Position numbers and translations under genes: made by a program. From contig DUZD01000010.1 of NCBI GenBank assembly GCA_013349695.1, positions 1 to 24,106 on the forward strand: a DNA stretch of 24,106 nt, written 5' to 3'. Below are positions 1 to 9,112 of this stretch, one piece after another (the first letter of the stretch is position 1; the number at the start of each line of letters is the position of its first letter). The notes under the pieces are model-generated. The model did not search any database and was not told the DNA's origin. It saw nothing but the letters and a program-made list of their open reading frames with translations. The stretch is from Rhodospirillaceae bacterium (lineage in GTDB: Bacteria; Pseudomonadota; Alphaproteobacteria; Rhodospirillales; 2-02-FULL-58-16).

Positions 1-112
1 CCCGGCTAGGCGCGTGGCGCGCCGTGATGTCAATCCATCACAAGCGCCGCGCAACGCCGTCCGAAAAGCTCGGAAGCCCGTCGTATGGGGTCAGGAATCC
101 CGCCGGGGTGTA

Positions 113-1150
113 CTAGACCCCGGCTTGGGCGAAAAGCGGGTCCATGGAAGGATGACAGGTCGTCGCGGTTTTCTTGATGAAGGCCAAAAGCGCGCGCTCG
201 TTTTCATGCACCACGCCGGCGGCGGCGATTTGACCCATGAGCCAGGATGCCTCGGCCTCGTCCACTTGCGCGAGGCGCTCGGCGATATCCTCCTCCTCGG
301 CGAGTCTCGCCATCTTCTCCCTCTCCTCGTTCGTGACCATGCCCGGAATCAGGGACGCCGCCATGTCGAACGCTTCCTTCAGGCTTCTGCCGTCTATTAG
401 GCTTTTGCCCATTTCCTTGATGAATTCGCGCGTTCCCTTGCGTTCAGCAAGCCATGTCTGGCACCGAATGTATTCATCCACGGACGGCGCTTGGCGCGGG
501 AACATCAGATAGCTGCCCACGGACTTGACGAAGAGGTCGCGCCAGGAAGGGTCGTTTTCCTTCTCGATGACGGCGTTGTTGAGGTTGAACAGCATTTCCG
601 CCTCCCCGCGGGTGACGGTGTAACCGCCGCCGCCGCCGGTGCCGTAAACCAACTTGCGGATGTCATCCACGTCGGCCTTATCGAGCACTCCCTGGCGCCG
701 GCGCTCGGGTCCGAACAACTTGCCGCCGCCCGCCAACACCGCCTCCTTGGCCACGTCAATGGCCAGCGCGACGACGTTTTCCGGGCACAGCCAGGCTTTT
801 TCGATGATATTGACGAGAAGGTCGAATTCGATCCTTCCGCCGATCTTGCCGTCGCTGGTGACGCGGCGGACGAAGTAATCGGCATCCTCCTGGCACAAAA
901 TACCGGGTGGAAACTGCTTCCGGACGAAAAAATCGCTCAGGGTCTCGATGAAAAGTTCCGCCCAGGCTTTGTCGCCGCCGCCATTGGCGTCCAGGTAGAA
1001 AATCAGTTCAACTTCCTCGGTATCGGCGACGCTACCCTGAAACACTTCGCGGCGAATGCGCATCGCTTCCGCGTCGTCGATGTAGCCGTCGGCCAGAATC
1101 TCTTCGGCCAACATGGCCTTTTCCGGAGTCAATTGAATGGAAGCAGTCAT
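113..1150 (-). CDS. Unrecognised 345-residue protein with internal duplication, downstream of PFOR
   Basis: I do not recognise the family. The protein is soluble, acidic and helical, with no signal peptide or membrane segment. It has an internal duplication: residues about 24-80 (IDDAEAMRIRREVF, then a segment ending WAELFIETLSDFF) resemble residues about 160-216 (VDDIRKLVYG, then a segment ending WRDLFVKSVGSYL). Short DG-x-I turns before helices recur (ADGYIDDAE near 20, SDGKIGG near 99, and a related AAGVVHENE near 310). This recalls TerB-like or EF-hand-like helical repeats, but no canonical EF loop is complete. The ATG at 1150 has an AAGAGGA ribosome site 7 nt upstream. The gene begins 45 bp after the pyruvate oxidoreductase stop on the same strand, so the two are probably co-transcribed. 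A role linked to that enzyme is inference only. Confidence 0.85.
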   Translation of the reverse strand: MTASIQLTPEKAMLAEEILADGYIDDAEAMRIRREVFQGSVADTEEVELIFYLDANGGGDKAWAELFIETLSDFFVRKQFPPGILCQEDADYFVRRVTSDGKIGGRIEFDLLVNIIEKAWLCPENVVALAIDVAKEAVLAGGGKLFGPERRRQGVLDKADVDDIRKLVYGTGGGGGYTVTRGEAEMLFNLNNAVIEKENDPSWRDLFVKSVGSYLMFPRQAPSVDEYIRCQTWLAERKGTREFIKEMGKSLIDGRSLKEAFDMAASLIPGMVTNEEREKMARLAEEEDIAERLAQVDEAEASWLMGQIAAAGVVHENERALLAFIKKTATTCHPSMDPLFAQAGV

Positions 1151-1195
1151 TTTCCCGTCCTCTTGCCGACACTCGGACCGCCAGCGACGACCGGC

Positions 1196-4100
1196 TTACT
1201 CGGCGGCTTCCCTGGCGCCGCCCTCGGCGGCGTCCTCGACTTCCTCGGCGGGCATCGCTACTTCGGCCAGTTTTTCATAGACGGCGCGGCGGTGCTTGAG
1301 GCTGCTTTCAGCCGCCTTCAGGAGTTTCAGGTAGAGGTCGGGATCGCGCCGTTTGACGATGCTGAAACGATTCTCGAAAGCGAGGTAGTCGCCAAGTGGC
1401 CGCGAAGGCGCCTTGCCGTCCAGTTGCAACGGCCTGCCGCCGGCGGCCAGGCGCCTGGGATCATAGCGGTAAAGCATCCAATAGCCCGTTTCCACCGCCA
1501 ATTTCATATGGTCCAGCTCGTCGGCCAAATCGTAGCCGTGCTCGATGCATGGCGAATAGGCGATGACCAGCGACGGGCCGTCGTAGGATTCGGCCTCCCG
1601 CAACGCTTTCACGGTCTGCACGTCGCTGGCGCCGAAAGCGATGGAAGCCACATAGGCCTGCCCATAGGCCATCGCCATTAACCCCAGGTCCTTTTTCGGC
1701 GAGGCCTTGCCGGCGGTGGCGAACTTGGCCACCGCCCCGAGAGCCGTCGCCTTCGACTGCTGGCCGCCGGTGTTTGAATAGACCTCGGTATCCAACACCA
1801 GGATGTTGATGTCGCGGCCGGTGGCGAGGATGTGGTCGAGTCCGCCATAACCGATGTCATAGGCCCAGCCATCGCCTCCGATAATCCAGACGTTCTTCCT
1901 GACCAGATAATCGGCGATCTGGTCAAGCCGCCGCGCTTCGGCGCTGTCAATACCGGCGAGCTCGCCACGCAACGTCTCGACGCGTCGGCGCTGGGCGATG
2001 ATTGCCGTTTCGTCGGACTGCTCGGCGGTGACGATCCCATCGACCAGGGCGGCGTCCAGATCCGGCGCCAACCGGCGCAGCAGTTCCTTGGCATGTTCGA
2101 GATGGCGGTCGATGGCCAAGCGGAAGCCGAGGCCGAACTCGGCGTTATCCTCGAACAAGGAATTGGACCAAGCCGGGCCGCGGCCCTCTCTGTTGGTCGT
2201 GTAAGGCGTGGTCGGCAGGTTGCCGCCGTAAATGGACGAGCAGCCGGTGGCGTTGGCAATCACCGTGCGGTCGCCGAAAAGCTGGGTGACCAGCTTGATA
2301 TACGGGGTCTCGCCGCATCCCAAACAGGCGCCCGAGAACTCTATCAAGGGGTCAACGAACTGCGTCATCTTGAGAGTCGTCCCGAGCTTGGTGCGATCGA
2401 CTTCCGGCAGTTCCAGGAAGAAGTCCCACTTTTCCCGCTCGCGGTCGCGCAACGGCTGCTGCGCTTGCATCTCCAGCGACAGGCGCTGGGGATTTTTCTT
2501 GTCCTTGCCCGGACAGACGCGGACACAAAGGGTGCATCCGGTGCAGTCCTCGGGCGCCACCTGGAGAACATACTTGGCTTCGCCGAACTCCTTGCCTTTG
2601 TAGTCCATCGACTGGAAAGCGGCGGGCGCCCCGTCCAGGTCCGCCGGGGTGGCAACCTTGACGCGGATGGCGGCGTGGGGACAGACCAGGGTGCATTTGT
2701 TGCACTGGATGCAGAGTTCGGGAATCCACACCGGGATTTCCGTGGCCAGACTACGCTTTTCCCATTTGGCGGTACCCATCGGCCAGGTCCCATCCACCGG
2801 GAAGGCACTGACCGGCAGCAAATCTCCTTTCCCCGACAGCATCATCGCCGTCACTCTCTTGACGAAGTCGGGCGCCTGCTTGGGAACGATGGGCGGCAGG
2901 TCGCGCGTCGCCGTCGCCTGTTCCGGGACCGTCACCTCTTCGAGATGCGCCAAGGCCTGGTCCACCGCCGCGAAGTTGCTATCCAGCACCTTTTTGCTTT
3001 TGTGGCCGTATGTCTTGTTGATCGCATCCTTGATGGCGTCGATCGCCTTGCCGCGCTCGAGGACGTTAGCAATGGCGAAGAAACAAGTCTGCATGATGGT
3101 GTTGATGCGTTTGCCCATGCCGGTCTTATCGGCCACCTGCTGGGCGTCGATGACGTAAAACTTGAGTTTCATGTCGATGATCTGCTGCTGCACCGTCCGC
3201 GGCAGCTTGTCCCAAACCTCGTCCTTGCCGTAAGGCGCGTTCAGTAAAAACGTTCCCTCCTTCGAGGCGTACTTGAAGACATCGACCGTATCGAGGAAAG
3301 AAAATTGGTGACAAGCCAGGAATTCGGCTTGACTGATCAGGTAGGGGGACTGGATGGGTTTGGGGCAGAAACGCAGATGGGAAATGGTGACGGCGCCGGC
3401 TTTCTTGGAATCGAAGACAAAATAGCCCTGGGCGTGATTATCCGTGTTGGCGGCGATGATCTTGATGGAGTTCTTGTTGGCGCCGACGGTGCCATCCGAA
3501 CCGAGGCCGAAGAAAACGGCGCGGGTAAGACCGCTGTGTTTCACCTTGAAGGAGTCGTCGACGGGCAAGGAAAAGCCGCTGACGTCATCGGTGATGCCGA
3601 CGGTGAAATGACGCTTAGGCGTGTCGCTGTCCAGTTCATCGAACACCGCCTTGACCATGGCCGGAGTGAATTCCTTCGACGCCAAGCCGTAGCGCCCGCC
3701 GATGATCAGCGGCTCGCGGGCCGTCGGCCGCGGGCCGGCGGCCTTGGCTTCGCCCAAGGCGGCGACCACGTCCTGATAAAGCGGCTCGCCCACGGCGCCC
3801 GGCTCCTTGCAACGGTCCATGACGGCGATGGCGCGCACCGAAAGCGGTAGCTGGGCGACAAAATGGTCAACCGAAAACGGCCGATAGAGGCGTACCTTGA
3901 GCACCCCTACCTTATCGTCGCCGCTGTTCAGAGCGGTGGCGGTTTCCTCGGCGGTTTCGCCTCCCGAGGCCATGATGACGATGACCTTCTCGGCTTCGGG
4001 ATGGCCAACGTAGTCGAACAAGTTATACCGACGGCCGGTCAAGGCGGCGAACCTGTCCATGACCTCCTGAACGAGCACCGGGCAGGCGTCGTAAAAGGGA

Positions 4101-4810
4101 TTGCGCGCCTCCTGCATCTGGAAAAAGGTATCCGGGTTCTGCGCCGAGCCGCGCAGGACCGGATGGTCTGGCGTCAACGCCCGCCGGCGATGAGCGGCCA
4201 CCAAATCCTCGTCGATCATGGCGCCCAGGTCGGCCTCCGAAAGCTCCTCGATCTTGGCAATCTCGTGGGAGGTGCGAAAGCCGTCGAAGAAGTGCAGCAT
4301 GGGCAAGCGCGATTGCAAGCTCGCCGCCTGCCCGATGCAGGCGAAGTCGTGCGCTTCTTGCACCGAGCCCGCGACCAGCATGGCGACGCCGGTCTGCCGG
4401 CAAGCCATGACGTCGGAATGGTCGCCAAAAATAGACAATGCATGGCTGGCCACCGTGCGCGCCGAAACATGCATGCAAAACGAGGTCAGTTCGCCGGCGA
4501 TCTTGTAAAGATTGGGGATCATCAAAAGAAGACCCTGCGAAGAGGTAAAGGTGGTGGTTAGCGCGCCGCTTTGCAAAGCCCCGTGAACCGCCCCGGCGGC
4601 GCCCGCTTCCGACTGCATTTCGACGACCTCGGGAACAATACCCCAGATGTTTTTGTGTCCCTGGGCCGACCGTTCGTCGGCCAGCTCCCCCATGGTCGAC
4701 GACGGAGTGATCGGATAAATGGCGATCACCTCGTTGGTCCGGTGCGCGACCAGGGACACCGCCTCGTTGCCATCGACGGTGATCATGCGCTTATTGGCCA
4801 TGCGAGACAT
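1196..4810 (-). CDS. nifJ: Pyruvate:ferredoxin (flavodoxin) oxidoreductase, one-chain type
   Basis: Converts pyruvate and CoA to acetyl-CoA and CO2, passing electrons to ferredoxin or flavodoxin; cytoplasmic. At about 1204 residues it has the usual length of fused PFORs. The N-terminus carries the pyrimidine-binding fold (GNEAVSLVAHRTNEVIAIYP, then TPSSTMGE). A ferredoxin domain holds two 4Fe-4S motifs, CIQCNKCTLVCP near residue 697 and CTGCTLCVRVCP near 756. The C-terminal TPP domain has CLGCGETPY near 826, with its cluster cysteines, then ATGCSSIYGG, GGDGWAYDIGYGG near 978 and YSNTGGQ. I chose ATG 4810; an in-frame TTG at 4822 lies almost on top of the GGAGAGG ribosome site, and ATG 4801 is also possible. 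No nif genes are visible nearby, so the symbol indicates family rather than a proven nitrogen-fixation role. It implies a micro-oxic or anaerobic phase of metabolism. Confidence 0.97.
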   Translation of the reverse strand: MSRMANKRMITVDGNEAVSLVAHRTNEVIAIYPITPSSTMGELADERSAQGHKNIWGIVPEVVEMQSEAGAAGAVHGALQSGALTTTFTSSQGLLLMIPNLYKIAGELTSFCMHVSARTVASHALSIFGDHSDVMACRQTGVAMLVAGSVQEAHDFACIGQAASLQSRLPMLHFFDGFRTSHEIAKIEELSEADLGAMIDEDLVAAHRRRALTPDHPVLRGSAQNPDTFFQMQEARNPFYDACPVLVQEVMDRFAALTGRRYNLFDYVGHPEAEKVIVIMASGGETAEETATALNSGDDKVGVLKVRLYRPFSVDHFVAQLPLSVRAIAVMDRCKEPGAVGEPLYQDVVAALGEAKAAGPRPTAREPLIIGGRYGLASKEFTPAMVKAVFDELDSDTPKRHFTVGITDDVSGFSLPVDDSFKVKHSGLTRAVFFGLGSDGTVGANKNSIKIIAANTDNHAQGYFVFDSKKAGAVTISHLRFCPKPIQSPYLISQAEFLACHQFSFLDTVDVFKYASKEGTFLLNAPYGKDEVWDKLPRTVQQQIIDMKLKFYVIDAQQVADKTGMGKRINTIMQTCFFAIANVLERGKAIDAIKDAINKTYGHKSKKVLDSNFAAVDQALAHLEEVTVPEQATATRDLPPIVPKQAPDFVKRVTAMMLSGKGDLLPVSAFPVDGTWPMGTAKWEKRSLATEIPVWIPELCIQCNKCTLVCPHAAIRVKVATPADLDGAPAAFQSMDYKGKEFGEAKYVLQVAPEDCTGCTLCVRVCPGKDKKNPQRLSLEMQAQQPLRDREREKWDFFLELPEVDRTKLGTTLKMTQFVDPLIEFSGACLGCGETPYIKLVTQLFGDRTVIANATGCSSIYGGNLPTTPYTTNREGRGPAWSNSLFEDNAEFGLGFRLAIDRHLEHAKELLRRLAPDLDAALVDGIVTAEQSDETAIIAQRRRVETLRGELAGIDSAEARRLDQIADYLVRKNVWIIGGDGWAYDIGYGGLDHILATGRDINILVLDTEVYSNTGGQQSKATALGAVAKFATAGKASPKKDLGLMAMAYGQAYVASIAFGASDVQTVKALREAESYDGPSLVIAYSPCIEHGYDLADELDHMKLAVETGYWMLYRYDPRRLAAGGRPLQLDGKAPSRPLGDYLAFENRFSIVKRRDPDLYLKLLKAAESSLKHRRAVYEKLAEVAMPAEEVEDAAEGGAREAAE

Positions 4811-5270
4811 CGCCCATGTCAAACCTCTCCACCCATATCAAGCCTCTCCGTGTTCAGGCGCCTAAACCGGAAGTTCCCGAGAGATTCGGGCAGGTTTTTT
4901 GGAAAAATTCCCTGGCTTTGATTCAGTATAGCATCGAAATACCAGCAGAGCCAGATTGACGGCGTTTTCGCCTCGATTCCCGTGCCCGGCGGTCGGATAG
5001 GCCGGTTTCATGGCTCCCACGGAACCCGATGCGGCGTCCCCGGCGCCGTCAAATGTTTTTTGCTGATATGTTGCAGCAAACAGGGAATCGTTCGAGAAAT
5101 ATTAACCTTTTGTTATAAAAGCGAAGGTTAGGTAGAAAGGTTCCGGAACGATGGGAACGAGCGGTTGGGAGCCGCGAATAACATCTTGAGGCGAGGCGGA
5201 GGTTTTGTGTAATTTCGCTTATGCCACATGGGGTCAAGCCCGAAACGGGCGTGAATTGAGGGCAACTATC
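4811..5270. other. Divergent intergenic region between PFOR and the carboxypeptidase
   Basis: About 460 bp without a credible gene. A TATACT hexamer on the minus strand (4925-4930) is a weak -10 candidate for the oxidoreductase, with no good -35. A 5-bp hairpin (CCCGA 4876-4880 with TCGGG 4886-4890) followed by six Ts at 4895-4900 looks like a plus-strand terminator, but no plus-strand gene ends here. A 7-bp perfect stem pairs TTTGCTG 5059-5065 with CAGCAAA 5074-5080. A CtrA-like box lies at 5102-5116. Confidence 0.6.
5102..5116 (+). promoter_or_regulatory. Candidate CtrA box upstream of the carboxypeptidase
   Basis: TTAA, seven bases, then TTAT matches the alphaproteobacterial CtrA consensus TTAA-N7-TTAA at seven of eight fixed positions, with the favoured CC after the first half-site. 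The second half overlaps a TATAAA hexamer (5114-5119) that could serve as the -10 element. It sits about 155 bp upstream of a peptidoglycan enzyme, a class of gene often under CtrA cell-cycle control in alphaproteobacteria. The site is AT-rich, so chance occurrence is possible. Confidence 0.4.
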
Positions 5271-6452
5271 TTGGCGGCTGCGTCGGAGAATCTGGCGAGG
5301 CGAAGCGGGTTTGGCCGTTCCCGCCTGCTTTGCTTGCTGGTTTTCGTCATCGTCTCGCCAATTTTGTTCGCCCATCCGGGAAACGCCAAATACGCCTCGA
5401 TAGTCATCGACGGCCAAAACGGGCGCGTTCTGCACGCGACCAACGCCGACACCCGCAATTATCCGGCTTCCCTGACCAAGATGATGACTCTTTACTTGCT
5501 TTTCGAGGCATTGAAAGAGGGCCGCCTGACCCTCGACAGCGACCTCAAGGTGTCCGCCCGCGCCACCCGCCAGCCGGCGTCCAGGCTGGGATTGCGCAAA
5601 GGTCAGACGATCACGGCCAGGCAAGCGATCCTGGCGATAGTCACCAAATCGGCGAACGACGTTGCCATGGTGATCGCCGAATCGCTGGCCGGCAACGAAC
5701 GCGGTTTCGCCATGCTGATGACCGCCAAGGCGCGCCAGATCGGCATGCGGCGGACGACGTTTCGTAACGCCTCTGGTCTTCCCAATCGCGGCCAGTTGTC
5801 GACGGCAAGGGACATGTCGACCCTGGCCAGGAGGCTGTTGTCTGACTTCCCCCATTACTACCAATTTTTCTCGACGACGCACTTCACCTATGGCGATATC
5901 AGGCACCGAAACCACAACAAGCTTCTCACCACCTATCAAGGCGCCGACGGCATCAAGACCGGCTACATCCGGGCTTCCGGCTACAATCTGGTGGCCTCGG
6001 CCCAACGCAACGGCAGGCGGCTGATCGGCGTCGTCTTCGGCGGCCGTTCGCCAAAAATGCGTAACCGCCACATGGCCAATCTTCTCAGCAAAGGCTTCCG
6101 CCTGAGCGCGCCGGCAAGGTTGGCGTCAAAGGGCTTGCCGGCGCGAAAACCTTCGCTCAAAACCGGGAATTCACGGCGATCCTACCAACAGTGGGGCATC
6201 CAGGTCGGCGCCTACAAGCGCTTTTCCCCGGCCTACAAAATCGCCCGCAAGGCGGTGGAAAAAGCGCCCGTGCTGCTCGCCCAAGGCACCATCAAAGTCG
6301 TCCCCTTAAGACGGAGCAAAGGCAGATCCCTTTACCTCGGGCGCATCCTCGGCATCAGCAAGAAACAAGCCTACAAGGCCTGCCGCATTCTCAGGCGGCG
6401 GAAAATCAACTGCATGGAATTGAGGATGAAAAAAAGGCGGGCGGTTGGCTAA
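5271..6452 (+). CDS. D-alanyl-D-alanine carboxypeptidase with C-terminal SPOR domain
   Basis: A periplasmic low-molecular-weight penicillin-binding protein (peptidase S11, DacA/DacD-like) that trims the terminal D-Ala of peptidoglycan stem peptides. With this start, the three catalytic motifs are SLTK near residue 67, SAN near 127 and KTG near 229. Residues about 19-39 (LLCLLVFVIVSPILFAHPGN) form an export signal after an arginine-rich n-region. The last ~80 residues begin WGIQVGAYKRF and form a SPOR domain, which binds denuded septal glycan and would target the enzyme to the division site. The start is TTG 5271 with GAGGG 8 nt upstream; the longer reading from TTG 5205 puts 22 odd residues ahead of the signal and has a poorer ribosome site. 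It runs divergently from PFOR. A long minus-strand frame across it is a shadow. Confidence 0.93.
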   Translation: MAAASENLARRSGFGRSRLLCLLVFVIVSPILFAHPGNAKYASIVIDGQNGRVLHATNADTRNYPASLTKMMTLYLLFEALKEGRLTLDSDLKVSARATRQPASRLGLRKGQTITARQAILAIVTKSANDVAMVIAESLAGNERGFAMLMTAKARQIGMRRTTFRNASGLPNRGQLSTARDMSTLARRLLSDFPHYYQFFSTTHFTYGDIRHRNHNKLLTTYQGADGIKTGYIRASGYNLVASAQRNGRRLIGVVFGGRSPKMRNRHMANLLSKGFRLSAPARLASKGLPARKPSLKTGNSRRSYQQWGIQVGAYKRFSPAYKIARKAVEKAPVLLAQGTIKVVPLRRSKGRSLYLGRILGISKKQAYKACRILRRRKINCMELRMKKRRAVG

Positions 6453-6483
6453 CCGTTGAACGACGCCCAGCCGTTTGCGTCCC

Positions 6484-6936
6484 CTATTCCTCCAGACCGG
6501 CTTCCGTCAGGCGCAGATACCGCTTTTTGTGCCGCCGCCGCCAGGAGTCCAGCCGCCATTCCTCGGCCGAGGCCTCGACGCCGGGCCGGGCCATGAACGT
6601 CCACGCCGGCACCGGACCGCGCGACGCCGTCTCTACCGTCACTTGCCGCTGGACGTAGCCGCCGCCTTCATAACGAACGATGGCATCGGCGGCGCGGCGG
6701 CCGAGGCCATGAACCAAGCGGCCCTCGACCCGTCCGCCGGCCGCGGCAACCAACATGGGATACCAGGCCCCCGCCACGTAGACCCGGCGGTAGCCTTCGA
6801 TAATGGCGGTTTCCATGCATGCCGGCGAAACGGTTTCGCCGGCGATGCGCGCCAGTACCTTCGAATCCATCAAGGTTCCGTAAAAGAAAAAGGCCATGGT
6901 GACGGTCCCGCCCGCCGGCTGTTCCGCATCCGCCAT
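6484..6936 (-). CDS. Gamma-glutamylcyclotransferase-like (AIG2/GGCT fold) protein
   Basis: A small soluble protein of the AIG2/gamma-glutamylcyclotransferase superfamily, whose members release 5-oxoproline from gamma-glutamyl compounds; the substrate here cannot be read from sequence. The signature FFFYGTLMD near residues 16-24 forms the substrate loop, followed by the family's beta-strand pattern (YRRVYVAGAWYPMLV, then VEGRLVHGL). RYEGGGYVQRQVTV holds the acidic residue usually taken as catalytic. Length fits the family. ATG 6936 and ATG 6897 (directly before AFFFYGTL) are both possible; neither has a strong ribosome site. The gene converges on the carboxypeptidase (31 bp gap) and diverges from nicotinamidase. 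Confidence 0.85.
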   Translation of the reverse strand: MADAEQPAGGTVTMAFFFYGTLMDSKVLARIAGETVSPACMETAIIEGYRRVYVAGAWYPMLVAAAGGRVEGRLVHGLGRRAADAIVRYEGGGYVQRQVTVETASRGPVPAWTFMARPGVEASAEEWRLDSWRRRHKKRYLRLTEAGLEE

Positions 6937-7070
6937 TTACTAACCATATCGGGGGGCGCGGGTCATCCATAAACATCGGAGCGAATCCGAGACGGGTTTC
7001 GCCGTTAAATGCTGTTTGTGCTACCTTCATCGGTAACTGGAAAAGCCATCCAAGGAATGTCGGCTCGGAT

Positions 7071-7712
7071 ATGAGTGAAGTGGGGAGACCTTCGGATAGC
7101 GACGTGCTTCTGGCGGTCGATATCCAGAACGATTTCTGTCCCGGCGGAGCGCTTGCCGTACCCGGCGGCGACGCCGTCATCTCCATCGCCAACCGTCTGG
7201 GGGGTGTCTTCGAGAACGTCGTTCTGACCCAGGATTGGCATCCGGCGAAGCATTTTTCTTTCTTCTCCTCCCACGCTGGCAAGGCGCCATTCGATTCCGT
7301 CGAGATGCCTTACGGGCGGCAAGTGCTTTGGCCCGAGCATTGCGTCCAGGGAAGCAAGGGCGCGGATTTCCACGCCGGGCTTGATCTCCCGCATGCGTCT
7401 CTCATCGTCCGCAAGGGGTTCCGCCGCGAGATCGATTCCTATTCGGCCTTCTTCGAAAACGATGGCGCGACACCGACGGGATTGGCCGGGTATCTGCGCC
7501 AGCGCCGGCTGTCCAGGATCTTCTTGTGCGGGTTGGCCACCGACTTCTGCGTCCATTATTCGGCACTGGACGCCCTGAAGGAGTGCTTCGAGACCGTCGT
7601 CATCGAGGATGCTTGCCGCGCCATGGACCTCGGGGGCTCGCTCGATACGGCGATGTCGGCCATGCGCGAGGCCGGGGCGGTCATCATCCGCTCAGCGGCG
7701 CTTATCGAATAA
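7071..7712 (+). CDS. pncA: Nicotinamidase (isochorismatase-family hydrolase)
   Basis: Hydrolyses nicotinamide to nicotinate and ammonia (EC 3.5.1.19), feeding the Preiss-Handler NAD salvage route; cytoplasmic. The catalytic triad is visible: Asp17 in AVDIQNDFCPGGAL, Lys115 in IVRKGF and Cys160 in GLATDFCVHYSAL. Metal ligands sit in TQDWHP (Asp55, His57) and downstream at about His68, and the family motif LWPEHCVQGSKGA is present. The 213-residue length is normal. ATG 7071 has no ideal ribosome site (an AAGGA lies 17 nt upstream), but no better in-frame start exists before the first conserved strand. The stop is 11 bp from the convergent phosphomannomutase stop. Confidence 0.95.
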   Translation: MSEVGRPSDSDVLLAVDIQNDFCPGGALAVPGGDAVISIANRLGGVFENVVLTQDWHPAKHFSFFSSHAGKAPFDSVEMPYGRQVLWPEHCVQGSKGADFHAGLDLPHASLIVRKGFRREIDSYSAFFENDGATPTGLAGYLRQRRLSRIFLCGLATDFCVHYSALDALKECFETVVIEDACRAMDLGGSLDTAMSAMREAGAVIIRSAALIE

Positions 7713-7723
7713 ATCGGCGGATT

Positions 7724-9112
7724 CTACCCGAAATCGGGAGCCTCCAGGCGGCTTTCGCGGAGCTGTCCGGCCAGGGCTTGTTTCAGTCTTTCCAGACCTT
7801 CCCGGCTCGCCGATTCGCAACGGGCGACAAGCACGGCCTGGGTGTTCGACGCCCTCAGCAGCCACCAGCCGTCGTCCGATTGCACCCGCACGCCGTCGAT
7901 GTCGTTGACGGTGACGCCGGCGGTTCCCATGAGGCGGCCGCGGACCTCTTCGATGACTTCGAACTTACGGTTCTCGGGGCAATCGAAGCGAAGTTCCGGC
8001 GTATTGACCATCCTGGCCAGGCGGTCGCGCATCCGGGCCAAGCTTTCGTCGGCCCGGCTCAAGATGGAAAGCAGGCGGACAGCGGCGTACAAGGCGTCGT
8101 CAAAACCGAAATAGCGGTGCTTGAAAAAGATATGGCCGCTCATCTCGCCGGCAAGAGGGGCGCCGGTCTCCTGCATTTTCGCCTTGATCAGGGAATGGCC
8201 GGTGCGCCACATCAACGCCTCCCCGCCCAAGCCGGCGATCTCGTCGAAAAAGACCTGGCTTGCCTTGACGTCGGCGATGATGGTGGCGCCGGGCAGATCG
8301 GCAAGAACCTCGGTGGCTAAAATCACCAGCAACTGATCCCCCCACAACACCCTGCCTTGGGAATCGACGACGCCGATGCGGTCGCCGTCGCCGTCAAAGG
8401 CGATGCCTAGGTCGCAGCCCTCGGCTTTGACCGTTTCTTTAAGTTGTTCCAAGTTCTTCTCGACGGTGGGATCGGGATGATGGGCCGGGAAGGTGCCGTC
8501 GATCGTCTCGTTGAGAAGCAGGTGGCGGCCGGCAAGCCCGCCGACCAGCTTCCTCAGAACTTCGCCGGCGGCGCCGTTGCCGGCGTCCCAGGCCACCGCC
8601 AGGGGCTTGTCGCCGTTGAAATCCTCAAGCAGGCGCTTGACGTAATCCTCGCTCACCGAACGGGAAATTTGCTCGCCGTCGCCGGCGGCGAAATCTCCCG
8701 ACGCCGCCATGCGTCCCAGCTTTTGGATATCCTCGCCGTAGAAAGACCCGCTATCCAACAGCAACTTGACGCCATTGTATTCGGGCGGATTATGGGAGCC
8801 GGTGATCATCGCCCCGGCATCCGTTTGCAAGGTGTGGACGGCGTAATAGAGCATCGGCGTCGGCCCCAGCCCGACCCGCAGGACGATCAGGCCGCAGGCG
8901 GCGAGCCCGGCGGACAAGGCCGCCTCCAGCTCCACGGACGACAGCCTGCCGTCGTAACCGACGGCGACGGTGTGGCCGCCCTCGGCGGCGACGATGGTGC
9001 CGAAAGCACGCCCCACCGCATGCAGGTCCTCGGCCGTCAGGGTTTCGCCAATGACGCCGCGGATGTCGTATTCGCGCAAGATCGTCGAATCGAAAACGTG
9101 GGCTTCGTTCAT
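7724..9112 (-). CDS. Phosphomannomutase/phosphoglucomutase
   Basis: An alpha-D-phosphohexomutase of the AlgC/ManB type, interconverting glucose-6-P/glucose-1-P and mannose-6-P/mannose-1-P. It carries the phosphoserine loop TGSHNPPEYNG (Ser106), the Mg-binding loop FDGDGDRIG near 238-246, the sugar-binding loop GEMSGHIFF near 323 and a C-terminal phosphate-binding domain with RASNTQ. The start of the fold, REYDIRGVIG, is near residue 13. Length 462 is typical. Its ATG overlaps the upstream dehydrogenase stop as ATGA (9109-9112), so translation is probably coupled. With GalU and UDP-glucose dehydrogenase it completes a route from glucose-6-P to UDP-glucuronate; a dual mannose/glucose role is inferred from the family. 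Confidence 0.96.
   Translation of the reverse strand: MNEAHVFDSTILREYDIRGVIGETLTAEDLHAVGRAFGTIVAAEGGHTVAVGYDGRLSSVELEAALSAGLAACGLIVLRVGLGPTPMLYYAVHTLQTDAGAMITGSHNPPEYNGVKLLLDSGSFYGEDIQKLGRMAASGDFAAGDGEQISRSVSEDYVKRLLEDFNGDKPLAVAWDAGNGAAGEVLRKLVGGLAGRHLLLNETIDGTFPAHHPDPTVEKNLEQLKETVKAEGCDLGIAFDGDGDRIGVVDSQGRVLWGDQLLVILATEVLADLPGATIIADVKASQVFFDEIAGLGGEALMWRTGHSLIKAKMQETGAPLAGEMSGHIFFKHRYFGFDDALYAAVRLLSILSRADESLARMRDRLARMVNTPELRFDCPENRKFEVIEEVRGRLMGTAGVTVNDIDGVRVQSDDGWWLLRASNTQAVLVARCESASREGLERLKQALAGQLRESRLEAPDFG

Noticed and set aside
1832..3247. Long plus-strand frame inside the PFOR gene
   Set aside because: PFOR motifs on the other strand are unambiguous; the plus frame has no motifs or ribosome site.
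4811..4822. TTG 4822 as the PFOR start
   Set aside because: It lies only a few bases from GGAGAGG, too close for normal initiation; ATG 4810 or 4801 gives the usual N-terminus.
4876..4900. Rho-independent terminator on the plus strand
   Set aside because: The 5-bp stem is weak, four bases separate it from the T-run, and no plus-strand gene ends upstream.
5049..6071. Long minus-strand open frame opposite the carboxypeptidase
   Set aside because: It mirrors a gene with all three catalytic motifs and a SPOR domain, and has no recognisable domains itself.
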